64,000 nt of DNA from Metellina segmentata (Eukaryota > Arthropoda > Arachnida > Araneae > Tetragnathidae). Below are positions 11,241 through 21,790 of the stretch, piece after piece. The stretch is taken from positions 138,403,432-138,467,431 of the forward strand of contig OX375872.1 of the NCBI GenBank assembly GCA_947359465.1. Reading direction: 5' to 3'. Under the pieces are notes generated by a model, which ran no database searches, was not told the origin of the DNA, and was given only the letters and a program-made list of their open reading frames with translations. The position numbers and the translations under genes are program-made. Position 1 is the stretch's first letter. The number at the start of each line of letters is the position of its first letter.

Positions 11241-12539
11241 GTAAGCTACTCTATACTTAAAGACTGTTTTTCTAGTTTCTTGAAATATATTTCGTTTAAT
11301 TTTAATACCACAACGCCAAAGGCACCAATCTGCATTTTGGAGATTTTCTCCTGCACTTTTAGTCGCCATTTCGTGTTTTAAACCATGACGAAGCCACGGA
11401 TCATCTTGATTCTTAGTACAAATGCAGATTTTCGTGAGAAAACAACCATCCAGTCGTTAATGGATTTTTAAATAATCACAAGTTACAGGCTCAAGGTTGC
11501 ATTCAGGACAATCCTACACACTAGAGAGCTGTCTAAAGAATTTTGATTGTCGTCAGTTACATAGTGGATCTGGGCAAAAATATGAGAAATTGCTGTCATC
11601 TGCTGATTTTAGGTGGAGGAAAACTTTGAATTAAAACACTAAAATATGCAATAATTAAAAAAACCTACAGGGGCTTATATACAAACACACGAATGTACAA
11701 AACAGCTATTTAGGACTCTGACTATATTGTAATACTGCTGAATATTGTATTGCAGTAGTGCAGATTCTCCTGACTGTATTTCATGCAATAGTAAACAACC
11801 TATGACGGCTCAACACTTAGACACGTTCACCGTACTTAATTTTAGTAACAGATTACAGAAGTATTTGGAAGCCAAATGGCTAATGACGTAACGTTAAGTG
11901 CCTTGTATGTGTTTCAATCATAATACAGATACAAAACAGGACAGCAGATTAAAAAGAACAGCAACAAATTAGTTCAGTGTAACGAAACTAAGAACAAGCC
12001 CAGCATCTCGGGCACCAAACAAGCCTTCTTTTCCTTCTGCACGTGACTTAAGAAACGGCAGGAAAGCTATCTCAACTGTATCCATTTCACGAGCTTTTAC
12101 AATCCTTTTCGTCTTTCACAAACACCATTCCTGTAATCGCTCCTAATGTCCCTCACTTGTCTTCTTCCAAGCACGGGCACAAGAAGTGAACGCGCATATC
12201 CCTACCAATTAAGTCTGAAAGCATGGCCTCAGAGGATTTAGTTCTTAGGTAATAAAGACTTAGGAAAGGTCGTTACTTTAAGCCATCCGTAGCGACAGCC
12301 ACCTCTGGTACTCAGCTGTCGGGAACGACGCCGTAGCGTGCTACTGGATCTAATCATATTGTTACAGTAAGCTCCCCCATTAGTAGGACTGAATAATTAA
12401 TTCGGTACCACATGGGTCGTTCCCTGTTGCCGGACTAATCGTGGAAATAGAAGAAGCAAATTGTAATGCTGCACGGAATCGGTCCGAGAATGGATGCATG
12501 GCTTTTATTGCCAATCGTTACGTGGTTTGGAGATTGGCG
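11241..12539. other. Unassigned, low-repeat DNA
   Basis: None of the repeat families in this window is present. It may be intron or intergenic sequence continuing from the candidate exon. The 71-codon frame at 12466-12681 runs into the direct repeat that flanks the Tc1/mariner element and is not supported. Confidence 0.4.
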
Positions 12540-12785
12540 ATTGAAAAAGTGTCAGCGTGGGAATTTAATTCCTCGACGAGGTCTTGTCGAGAGTTTGGGT
12601 TTTTTGGATGGAAGGGTTAGTTTCTTAGAGAGGTGGATTTACGAGGCTGCCGAAACCAAAATGGTCTTAGTAATACTTTAAAGCGATTACATTGTGATTT
12701 CTGCGCAATAGTTTCAAATAATCGTATGTGGTATTACAAGAGTATGAGATCCTTTTCCTGTCAAGCTAAATATAATTAGAGGTAC
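12540..12785. repeat. Direct repeat flanking the Tc1/mariner element, left copy
   Basis: The blocks CGTGGGAATTTA, TTCCTCGACGA, GGATTTACGAGGCT, GATTACATTG and GCTAAATATA recur in order at 14130-14350, on the far side of the element. The Tc1/mariner copy lies between the two units of a ~240-bp direct repeat. Confidence 0.75.
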
Positions 12786-12787
12786 TA

Positions 12788-14091
12788 CAGAGGCTGTTCG
12801 CACATTTTTTAGACGATTTTGGTTAGCGGTAATAAAAAATCGTTTGCTGCAAAAGAAATAATTGCAGTTGTACTATGTTTTTAAAAGTCAAAATTATCGT
12901 CTACGCCTTGAGAGGTTTGTTTTTATTCAAAATGGCGTTTTTAACGAAGCAGTGGTTTGAAGGCCATATTTATGCTCTTTCCGAAGAGAAATATTCATAT
13001 TATGTTATCCAAAAACGATGTGAGAGTCATGGTTTTGTGATATCTAAAGCGTCGATAGGTAATATCGTCAACAAGAAAGGAAAAAAACGTCAAATTGGAG
13101 CCTCAAGTGGGACAAAAATTCCAAGCAAGTATCCAAGGAAGAAACGGACATCTTCGACTATTGCAAAGGTACGTTGTTTAATTTGAAAATAAAATCCTCC
13201 TAGTCAAAGGACAGTTGAAAAATCCTTATAATGCTCGGTGTCTAATGTAAATAAAAGGATAAACGTTGATTTAAATCTTAAGAAAGCGAAAAAAACGCAA
13301 TGTGTATCGTCTTTCTCCAAAGCATATCGCTGAACGCTGGACACGCTGCCGAATTCTATATGAAAAACACTTATACAAAGAGAAATGGAAAAAAATTGTC
13401 ACAATAGATGAATCATGGGTGTATTTAAATGATTGCAGCAAAAAAAGAGCCATTTATTATCATAAAAGGGGAGAAAAAAATTTAAGTACATGGTTCACAG
13501 AATCGAAAGAAAGTTTTTCTAAGGGATTCATGATTGTTCCTCGCTTTTCATGTAATGGCAAGTTAAAAATAAAAGAGAGTGGGAAAAAATGTCAAGATTA
13601 ACTTCAAATACTATCAGGAACATATTTTATCGCCAATTTTTCTGAATGAAATACCTTCGCTTTACCCACAGTGCCATCAATCTGTGGAACTCCATCAAGA
13701 CAAAGCTAGCAGTCACACATCAAAATCCACTGTAAATTTCCTAAAAGAAATGGAACAAAAAACCGGTATCAAGGCCATACCCTTCACTGATATCCCTACT
13801 AAATCTCCCGATGTATCACCTATGGATTTTTGCGCTTTCGGACTTTTAAAATCTGCATTATCCAAACGTTGTCCAGCAACCCTTACAGGACTCTGGAAAG
13901 CTGTTCAGGAGGAATGGGATAGAATACCTCTTCTGACACTTCAAAATGCATTATTATCCTGGAAATTACGGTGTCGAAAGATAGTTAAGAATAAGGGCTA
14001 TCAAATAGAACATTTAAAACACAAGAATTTTATGTAATTTAGTTTTGTGAATACAATATACATTGTCTAAAAAATGTGTGAACAGCCTCTG
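12788..14091 (+). mobile_element. Tc1/mariner element, DD41D type (1304 bp)
   Basis: It is bounded by TA at 12786-12787 and 14092-14093. The 27-bp terminal inverted repeats have one mismatch and begin CAGAGGCTGTTC. Overall length and single-ORF organisation are classic for Tc1/mariner. The encoded transposase is broken (separate entry), so it is non-autonomous, though the termini look usable. Confidence 0.9.
12932..14037 (+). pseudogene. Tc1/mariner transposase (DD41D), frameshifted
   Basis: Pieces in three frames form one decayed transposase. The N-terminal part starts MAFLTKQWFEGHIYAL at 12932 and has helix-turn-helix-like sequence. A middle part carries TIDESW, the first catalytic Asp at 13407-13409. 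The C-terminal part (13579-14037) carries HQDKASSH, the second Asp, and SPMDF, the third Asp. Counting residues, 41 lie between the second and third Asp, as in the DD41D group (rosa/Visitor-type elements) rather than mariner (34) or maT (37). A stop at 13184-13186 and two frame changes, near 13190-13300 and 13580, show it cannot make an intact protein. The element's terminal repeats are nearly intact, so decay of the gene outpaced decay of the ends. Confidence 0.85.
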
Positions 14092-14129
14092 TATTTCCTG
14101 TACGGATATCGAAAGTGACATCAAAAGAA

Positions 14130-14350
14130 ATTGAAAAAGTATCATCGTGGGAATTTAGTTCCTCGACGAAGTCTTGTTGAGAGTTTCGGTTCTGGTTTTT
14201 GGAAGAAGGGCTGGATTTACGAGGCTACCGGATTAAAAGAGGTTTAGCAATACTCTTAAAGAGATTACATTGCGATTTCTGTTTTAAATAATCGCACATG
14301 ATGCTACGCGGATATGAGACATATTTTTTGTCAGGCTAAATATAGGTAGC
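14130..14350. repeat. Direct repeat flanking the Tc1/mariner element, right copy
   Basis: Second copy of the 12540-12785 unit, about 75% alike by eye, with small deletions. Confidence 0.75.
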
Positions 14351-14605
14351 GGCATGTTTCCTGCACGTATCCCAAACTTGTTTTCAAATGCAATTTCTGC
14401 ACTTCGCTGATAAATTGGGAAGGTGTGAGTCTGAAAAAAAAAACCAAGAAAAAACAATGAATCCAAATTTGCAGCTCCACAATTCTTTGTTTTTTAACTC
14501 CAGTAATTGCATTTCAAAAGCGCCAATGTCAATATTAAAGGGAGATAAATTCAATTCTGTTACGTCAGCACTGAGAGGTTTTTAACAAGGACTAAAGTCG
14601 CTATG
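14351..14605. other. Unassigned
   Basis: No recognised feature. The 65-codon frame at 14388-14585 is not supported. Confidence 0.35.
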
Positions 14606-15195
14606 CTATTTCTGAATTCCTGAAACCTCCCTGATATTTAAAATTGTTGTTTTGAAATAGTAAATGTTAATAACCGAGTTATTTTCTTGCCGATGTTTCA
14701 GCAGGCTCGGAAAATGAATTGATGTTTCTCTTTCAAAATTTTAAGAAAAAAGGGATAATTTGTTTACGAATGAAATGACTTCTTCCAACATAAAAAAAAT
14801 TGTGTTTCCTTTCCCTTATAGTTTGCGATTAAGATTATTTAGATATTAAGTAACGTCTACCATGAAATACAATTTTTGGATCCACTGATGGTCCGTTAGT
14901 TCAGGATAGTCAACGAGGCGAAACATTTTAAAATGTTTCATCTTGAAAGCCAACGTACTTTATTATGCAACAGAATATCTGAGTATACACTTGCCATTTC
15001 AACTAAAAATTCTTTAAATTGGCGATGATACAGAGCATTAGCTACAATCGTGTTGAAAATCTTGATCACCAATTCCATAATATTGCAAATTTCTTCTAGA
15101 AATGTCTGCGGAAAAGCATTTCTTGATGAATGATGCAATAGTAAGCAAGTATCTCGCAATTCATTTTTCCTTCAACTAGGGGGCTCTGCCCCCTG
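14606..15195 (-). pseudogene. hAT-type transposase fragment (GTF2IRD2/ZBED-like)
   Basis: Minus-strand pieces in shifting frames give CIIHQE, then a region containing NALYHRQFKEF and HNKVRWLSR, then NILKCF, then PELTDHQWIQKLYFMVDVT, then FERETSIHFPSLLKH. Both the order and the motifs match the C-terminal half of hAT transposases of the kind domesticated in GTF2IRD2 (CIIHQE, LNHRQF and VRWLSRG are hallmarks). A stop replaces the residue after RWLSR, and at least two frameshifts and two further stops are present. N-terminal zinc finger and dimerisation parts are missing. No terminal repeats were located, so this is a fragment of an old copy. Assignment is from recalled family motifs, not a search. 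Confidence 0.75.
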
Positions 15196-15196
15196 T

Positions 15197-15265
15197 TTGC
15201 TTACTCTCGCAACCCTCCTGTTGCTAATCCGTTACTCTTCCAACCAGACTACCACCGTCCAGATT
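15197..15265 (-). mobile_element. tRNA-like SINE head fragment
   Basis: On the minus strand it reads GGTTGGAAGAGTAACGGATT followed by GGGTTGCGAG. The same head occurs on the SINE at 26736-27050 and alone at 53431-53490. No SINE body is attached here. Confidence 0.45.
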
Positions 15266-15377
15266 GTGCGAGGATACGAACCGCAGTTTTGACATGAAAT
15301 CTTATGTTGAGTTGTGAAATGAATGATTCAGACATACGAGGTTCGAACGATTGTTTATTTTGAATATTCACAATTAA

Positions 15378-16405
15378 GGGGACACGGTAGCCTAAAATTG
15401 ATCAAAATGTTGAATTTTTTTATTATCATTTATTATAATTATACAACTTTAACGAATATGCGCGCAAAATTTTATAGCTTTAGTTACATTATTTAGCGAG
15501 GTATTCAAGTTTTTTATCGAAAATTAGGACCGAAACCGAAAGCATTTAACTTCAAAGTGCTTTTTTTCGGCTTTTTATTTTTCAGAACTACAGTGTGTTT
15601 AAAATGTTAAGGCTTTTATTGAAATTTTTTTTCTTCTAATGGGGGGGGGGCGGGCACATTTTGACCGAAGTCATTGGCCACTACAAGGCCGGAAGTGATG
15701 GCCACTTGTGAAGGAGCACCCAGTGGGAGGGCCATCATTGCCCCTAACTTCGTAATTTTGAACCATGTTCAGATGACGAAGCAACACCTGAGCTGGTATA
15801 CGCCTACAAACATCCATGCCCGAACCCGGATTCGAACCGGGGACCTTCCGATCTAGAGGCTAACACCTTAACCACTATACCGGTTGGTCGGCGCTTTTAT
15901 TGAAATTTATGTAGAGATTTGAGACTTTTTTCTGTTGTTTATTATGTGTTATATTTGATAGCTTTGTCTATGGAATAAAAATTTACAAAGATAGTTATTT
16001 TTTTCAAATATTGCTGAAATCAATTATGACAGTTGTTTTGGCTGTTTTTCACAGTATTTCTTACAGAAATATTTGAAAAAAAAATAATTGTGGTATTTGT
16101 AATCCTATGCACAAAATTGTAAAAAACACTTCATAGAAGGTAAATACAAAAAATATTTTGAAAAAATTAAAACTTGCAGATTGAGTAGGGATTTAGAATT
16201 GTTGAAATATTTTATGAAGATTGAATTATTTTTATGAAAATTGAATTATTTTTATAAAAATTGAATTATTTAATTATTGGAAATGAACAAATTATTATTT
16301 TTCTTTTGTAATGTGTAGTTAACATGTATCGGAATAAGGTACACTAAAAAATTTTGTTGTGAATATGAAAGCAAAAAAAAATTGTTCAAACGATACCGTG
16401 TCCCC
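15378..16405. mobile_element. TTAA-flanked AT-rich element 2 (1028 bp including a SINE)
   Basis: The left flank is TTAA at 15374-15377 and the right flank TTAG (TTAA with one change) at 16406-16409. Inverted termini are GGGGACACGGTA and TACCGTGTCCCC. The interior is very AT-rich. Removing the SINE at 15628-15892 and one TSD copy leaves about 750 bp. It is inserted in the dispersed repeat whose GCGATTGTTTA block resumes at 16430. Confidence 0.8.
15628..15892 (-). mobile_element. SINE with variant body and 3' end, with target duplication
   Basis: It is flanked by the perfect 16-bp duplication GCTTTTATTGAAATTT (15612-15627 and 15893-15908). Minus strand: the usual tRNA-like head (A box TAGTGGTTAAGG, B box GGTTCGAATCC), a shortened centre, then about 100 bp unlike the common SINE 3' half and a C-rich/A-rich tail. 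A distinct SINE lineage, or a chimera sharing the head. Confidence 0.85.
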
Positions 16406-16409
16406 TTAG

Positions 16410-16870
16410 TTTATAGTTTGAGCGATTGTTTATTGGGAATATCCATAAATTAGCTGTGTGAATGGTTAAAGTGCAGTTTTATATTATTATTGAAGGACAG
16501 TTTCATTGACTAAAGGCCTGTGATTGTATCGTTGTTCGGTAGCTTCGAAATGACAGCTCTCAGTCCACGCAATCCAAAGTTACACTGGCCCAAACCTCAC
16601 CCAGCACCGTAGAATTTCGACAGTAAGCCGACCCCCTCTCCACCCTCAGTGCGCCTGCGCACTAGGTCCGAAGGTCATGTCAGCTACAGACATCCTTGTC
16701 GACACGGTATTTTCTGGGTGTTCTTCTAGTTTTGAAATCATAAGACAAAACATTTGCACTATCCTTTTTTTTTTATCCACTTTTCATACACGCCTCAAGT
16801 ACCGTTCCGATTTTAAAGACGTATTCACACAAATTTCACGCATGAAGATATTGAGTCTTTAAAAAAGTAT
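16410..16870. repeat. Dispersed repeat, copy 2 (split by TTAA element 2)
   Basis: It shares the ordered blocks of 10236-10690: AAAGTGCAGTTT, AATCCAAAGTTACACTGGCC, CCACCCTCAGTGC, TAAGACAAAACA and GATTTTAAAGACGTATTCAC. Its left part lies at about 15330-15373, before TTAA element 2. Confidence 0.75.
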
Positions 16871-17114
16871 CGGTGAAGAAGGTTGAAAACTGGACAATCA
16901 CCCGACAGGTAATGAACGGAACCAAACACGCATTACGAAAGAGGGTCCTAATATGTAATTTTGATGGTAACTCTTATTAATACATAATAAAAATGGTGAT
17001 ATATAGAATGTTATAGATGTTTCCACAACGAACTTCAAACTTGCAAATGCTCCTTAATTTATGAATTAGTATTTCAAGTTTAGCTATTCGACAATTAACA
17101 ATTATAGTGGTAGA

Positions 17115-17330
17115 TAGGTATTTAATTAACGTAGCACTGGAGCAACACAACGGGCTTGTGATGACGGTTCGGAATCAATCTCGAAGGGATTGACCCAAGC
17201 ACGCCTCGCAATTTTGAACAAAGGTCAAAAGGAAAACAAGGCTTGAGGTGGTGCCTCACTCTCCAAACTTCCACACCACTCCAACGTGAGGACATTCGAG
17301 GCCACGACAGATTCAACGTGCACCAGCCCC
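17115..17330 (-). mobile_element. SINE, head-truncated, in head-to-head pair
   Basis: 3' block on the left (TTTAATTAACGTAGCACTGG, GATTGA, CAATTTTGAAC), ending at GTGCACCAGC. No tRNA head. It faces the plus-strand copy at 17350-17548 across about 20 bp. Confidence 0.75.
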
Positions 17331-17349
17331 CTTGTACCCAACGGTGTAC

Positions 17350-17548
17350 AAATGACCTCGAATATCATCACGTTGTCGTGGAAGTTTAGAGAGTGGGGTA
17401 CCAGGTCAGATGTTGCCTCGTCATCTGACTGTGGTTCAAAATTACGTGGTATTGTCCGCGATCTTTCCCTTGGGGGATTGATCCTGGACCGTCGTCAATA
17501 GCTCGTCGTGTTTTCCATTACGACGTTAATTAAAATACCTACCTACCA
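17350..17548 (+). mobile_element. SINE, head-truncated, in head-to-head pair
   Basis: Plus-strand SINE body from GACCTCGAAT through GTGGTTCAAAATTACGTGG, GATTGATCCTGGACCGTCGT and CGACGTTAATTAAAATACC. With 17115-17330 it forms a ~200-bp imperfect inverted repeat. Its 3' end is the first segment of the 191-bp array. Confidence 0.8.
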
Positions 17549-18040
17549 TTCAACGGGGCTGGCAATTCAGATGCGACACTTTTACGCTGTTAACCAAATC
17601 CAGTCTAAATTGTTTCGTAAATTGTTTTGGGAGGTAGTTAATTAACGTTGCACTGAAGCCCTTGGGGGATTGATCCTGGACCGTCGTCAATAGCTCGTCG
17701 TGTTTTCCATTACGACGTTAATTAAAATACCTACCTACCATTCAACGGGGCTGGCAATTCAGATGCGACACTTTTACGCTGTTAACCAAATCCAGTCTAA
17801 ATTGTTTCGTAAATTGTTTGGGAGGTAGTTAATTAACGTTGCACTGAAGCCCTTGGGGGATTGATCCTGGACCGTCGTCAATAGCTCGTCGTGTTTTCCA
17901 TTACGACGTTAATTAAAATACCTACCTACCATTCAACAGGGCTGGCAATTCAGATGCGACACTTTTACGCTGTTAACCAAATCCAGTCTAAATTGTTTCG
18001 TAAATTGTTTGGGAGGTAGTTAATTAACGTTGCACTGAAG
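17467..18040. repeat. 191-192-bp tandem array, 3 units
   Basis: Units start at 17467, 17659 and 17850 and are almost identical (one G/A difference in CAACGGGGCTGG, one extra T). Each contains a plus-strand SINE 3' end (GATTGATCCTGGACCGTCGT to CTACCTACC), about 90 bp of other sequence, and the start of a minus-strand SINE 3' end (AATTAACGTTGCACTGAAG). Near-identity implies very recent amplification. Confidence 0.93.
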
Positions 18041-18519
18041 CAACAAAATAGGAGATGATTTCGTAACTAAATTTTCGAATTGATACTTTCTTTTCTGTAA
18101 TATATCCCGCTGCGTTGCTCCAGTGGGACGTAAATTCAGCTACCTACAACTCCCAACTACCACTTTTCATTCGTAACATCTCATTGAAATACATTTCCTA
18201 GTTTGAAAGATGACTCTGAGTCTTCGTGTTCCCTTTGAGATTTCTGGTTTTGTAGACTTTTGTGACTCGACTGTTTGCCCTTTGATAAAGGACTAGTTAA
18301 GCAAGGATAGGAGTGAGCTATCAGCATATAAATGGCTTCTCCAAAACATACACATCTGGGCATTTACTTAGTATTTAACATAGAAACAACTGACGTGAAA
18401 CAGCGAGACTGCATGTAAATAAGTCTACGTTTTTTCCCGTGTGAAAGGGATTTTCGGTGTGAATAAGTAAACAGTAAGAAAACAAAGATTTTACTTCCTG
18501 TTACCGAAATGTTGTCGCA
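18041..18519. other. SINE scraps and unassigned DNA
   Basis: The minus-strand SINE begun in the last array unit continues for a few bases (CAACAAAATAGG). A plus-strand SINE tail fragment, GTTGCTCCAGTGGGACGTAA, lies at about 18113-18155. The remainder is unassigned. Confidence 0.45.
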
Positions 18520-19773
18520 AGACTCAGACCATCAAGGATAATCATTTTTTTAAAAGCTAGTAATAAGGTAAAAAGTGTTCTTCAAGATAGGTATCTCTAC
18601 AAGGTGCTGTACAAAAATACATTAAAGGGTAATATGTTAGAATACCAACTTCACTATTCATGTTCGCTGTATGATTCACCAGGCCCTTCTCAAAACAAAC
18701 AGAAGTGACAAACGTAAACAACGATCCCATCCCATTAATGAACGATGGGAAAAAGAAGTTAACAAGAGCAGGAAGACGAAAAAAATCTGTAGAATTACTC
18801 GTAGTGATTTCAATTATTCCCAGCTTGGCTTCTATTTATGAAGTCGGAAATCGCTCTTAGTAACCAGATTCAGGACGAAGATGTATTATTATGCTTCAAG
18901 GTAAACTTAGACCATCAAGGACATGATAACTTTCTAAGCTTTTATGCCCTTGCTATATGTATTATTTCTAAGCTATAGTTTAAAAATCTGATCCATTAAA
19001 GGTAAGAATATTTTAAGCAAATAAGCTAAAAATTAGCTCTTGAGACAGCTATCTCTACAGTATCCTCTAAAAAAGAACATTAAATGACACTATGCTAGAA
19101 AATAAAGTTGACTATTCATTTTTGCTCTAGCATGACTCACTGGACAAATTGAAGCGACAAATACAAACAACGATTCCAACCCACTAAAAAATTATTGGAA
19201 AACGAAAGTTACAAAAGAAGGGAAGCCAAGAAGCTTTTAGAATTACTCGTAGTAATCTCAATTATTTTCAGCTTGGCTTCTATTTATGGAGTTGGAAATC
19301 GCTCTTAGTAACCAGAGACTTCGGTACGAAGAGACATTATTATGCTTCGAGGTAAACAGATTAACATTGGATATAACTATCTAAGCTATAGTAAAACTAA
19401 AAATGTGATCCATCAAAGGTAACAATTTTTAAGCAAATACTAAGGTAAAAATTATCTCTATGAGACAGATATCCTCAGAGTGCATTGCAGAAACAAATAA
19501 ATGAGCACTTTGCTAGAAAATCAATGCGGCTGTTCATTTTTGCTCTAGTATGACTCACTGGACAAACAGAAGTGACAAACACAAGCAAAGGTCCCAACCT
19601 ACTAATGAGCGATGGGGAAAAAGAAGCTAACAAGAGCAGGGAGACGAAAGCCTTTAGAATTACTCCTAGTAATCTCAATTATTCCCAGCCTGGCTTCTAT
19701 TTATGGAGTCGGAAATCGCTCTTAGTAACCAGAGACTTCGGTACGAAGAGACATTATTATGCTTCGAGGTAAA
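18520..19773. repeat. Tandem repeat, ~420-450 bp unit, 3 copies
   Basis: The block TGGCTTCTATTTATGGAGTC recurs near 18825, 19273 and 19690. Each is preceded by GAATTACTCGTAGT and by AAACAGAAGTGACAAAC, and followed by GAAATCGCTCTTAGTAACCA and ATTATTATGCTTC. Copies are about 85% alike by eye. The open frames at 19475-19772 on both strands are by-products. Confidence 0.85.
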
Positions 19774-20029
19774 CCCAGTCATCAACGTGGACTGCACGTG
19801 CGTCTCATTGTGGGACCTATCCGCGGGCCACGAACCCTAAGTAATGCTTCTCTATGGGGCACGTGCCCCCGCAGGAACGTGTCAGGAAATGGGGTTCGGA
19901 GGCACGTGGCGGCTTGGCGTTGCTAGGTGAAATAAAATGACACACATGTGCAACAATAGCAAGATAGAAATCTCCTGTGGACTCCCTGTTGTCTGGGTGG
20001 TGATGAAATTTCGGTAAGTTAATAATGAC
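19774..20029. other. GC-rich patch with three E-boxes
   Basis: Between two tandem arrays lies about 160 bp of GC-rich, apparently single-copy sequence with CACGTG at 19795-19800, 19860-19865 and 19903-19908. The rest is unassigned. Confidence 0.4.
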
Positions 20030-21120
20030 TGATTCTGTTTAATGCGCCCGGAAGGCTGAGAAGATTGAATAATAAAGTAATACTAGTACAAAATGGCGAG
20101 ATTTGTTACTTAAAAGTAGTATGAATGAAGAACTAATGAAACTCAAATCTAGATTAAGCTTCAATGGAATGAATTTAGATCGATGGTAGGTTGATTATTG
20201 ATGGTGTAAAGGCTAGAGCTGAAGCGAATTTAGTTAGAAAAAACAAGATCATGAATTGCTAAAGCTTAGAATCGGACGCGTTGATTGTTGATGTCGTAAA
20301 GACCAAAGCTAAAGCTACATAATTTATACAGAAAACATCAATATAAGCAGAGAAGCGTTAGACACACACATATAAAACACTAAGTTTGGTGAATAAATTA
20401 ATACCAGTACAAAATGGTGATATTTGTTACTTAAAAGTAGGGTTCAATGAGACTTAAACCTGGAACAAGCTTCAACTGAATGAATTTAGACCGATGGTAG
20501 GTTGATTATTGAGGGCACAAGGGCCAAAGTTGAAGCGAATTTATGTATTTGTAGAAAACAGCATGATTATGAATTGCTAAGGCTTAGAATAGGACGCGTT
20601 GATTATTGATGTAGTAATGGCCAGAGCTAAAACTAATTTGGATAGAAAATATCAAGATGAGAAGGTTTAGAATCGTACACATGTTGAACTCTATGAAGAT
20701 TAGAGAATAAAGTTATACCAGTACAAAATGGCGAGATTTGTTACAAAAAAGAATAGCTGTTTAATGAGACTCAAACTTAGAATGAGCTTCAACGGAATGA
20801 ATTTAGATCAACGGATGGTTTATTATTGATGGCACAAAGGCCCGAGCAGAAGTCAGTTTAGATAGAAAACATCAATATAAACTGAGAAGGCTTAGAATCG
20901 GACGCAAGTATTGAACACTAAGATTGGCGAATGAACTAATACGAGTACAAAATGGCGAGATTAGTTATTTAAAAGTTCAAGAATCCAGTGAGACTCAAAC
21001 CTAGAATGAGCTTCAACTGATTTAATTTAGATCCATGGTGGATTGATCAGCTGTGCCGCAAGAGAATGAGCTGAAGCGAATTTAGAAATAAAACATAAAG
21101 TTACGTGAATCATAACACTT
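20030..21120. repeat. Tandem repeat, ~220-320 bp unit, 4 copies
   Basis: AGTACAAAATGGCGAGATTT recurs near 20086, 20406, 20720 and 20944. Each is followed by GAGACTCAAACCTAGA-like, CTTCAACGGAATGAATTTAG and GGTTGATTATTGATG-like blocks, and by an internal CTTAGAATCGGACGCGTTGA repeat in the longer units. Confidence 0.85.
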
Positions 21121-21189
21121 TAGTCCTTGTCGAAAGTCAATTCGAAAAAGTGTTAGCTTTTCATTCGAGCGAGGTCTTACGACTTACAA

Positions 21190-21735
21190 GCAGAAATACC
21201 CGGCGTTGCTCGGGTTAAATGTTGATTGAAAAATGATCAGACTAGTCCCTTCACTTTCATAGAAAAATGCAAGTATCTATTAAGTGTTTAAAATAATTTT
21301 TTAATCGTCTTTTCACTTTTTCATATGTTTCACAATTTCCTACGCATGCAATTATTGCAATTTATTGCAAGTCGCAAATATGTATTCATGATATATCCAT
21401 CCGTATAATCCATCTCACATTCATCCACTCCTACAGAAAAACAAACTACAAAAATGTATATTAAAATGACAACAGAAGTCGATTTTGAGTTTTGGAGTGA
21501 TTGCGAATCTCTCGTAAGTTCATTTTCAGTAAGTATGAGTTACTTCCAATGTATAGTCTTGCAGGGATGAGATGCATTCGAATTTCATCATTATGAGAGG
21601 ATGGCAAATTCAATAATGAGGGTTAATAATGTATGCTTTACCCTCAAGGTTCTATAATATATAAGTATGCTAAATTTGGTGTGGAATGATCAAACGGTGT
21701 AGTATACAGAACAGACAGACATACAGACGCCAACC
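21190..21735 (+). repeat. Dispersed repeat with CCCGGCGTTGCTCGGG head and CAGACAGACA tail
   Basis: It starts near TACCCGGCGTTGCTCGGGTT, continues through AAATGTTGATTGAAAAATGA, and ends with a CTAAATTTGGTGTGGAATGA block then ACAGACAGACATACAGACG. Related copies are at 23598-24420 and 61322-61950. This organisation is common in invertebrate genomes; I cannot name the family. Confidence 0.6.
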
Positions 21736-21746
21736 CTGCCTAATCA

Positions 21747-21777
<31 letters not shown>

Positions 21778-21790
21778 CAGAAAAAATACA

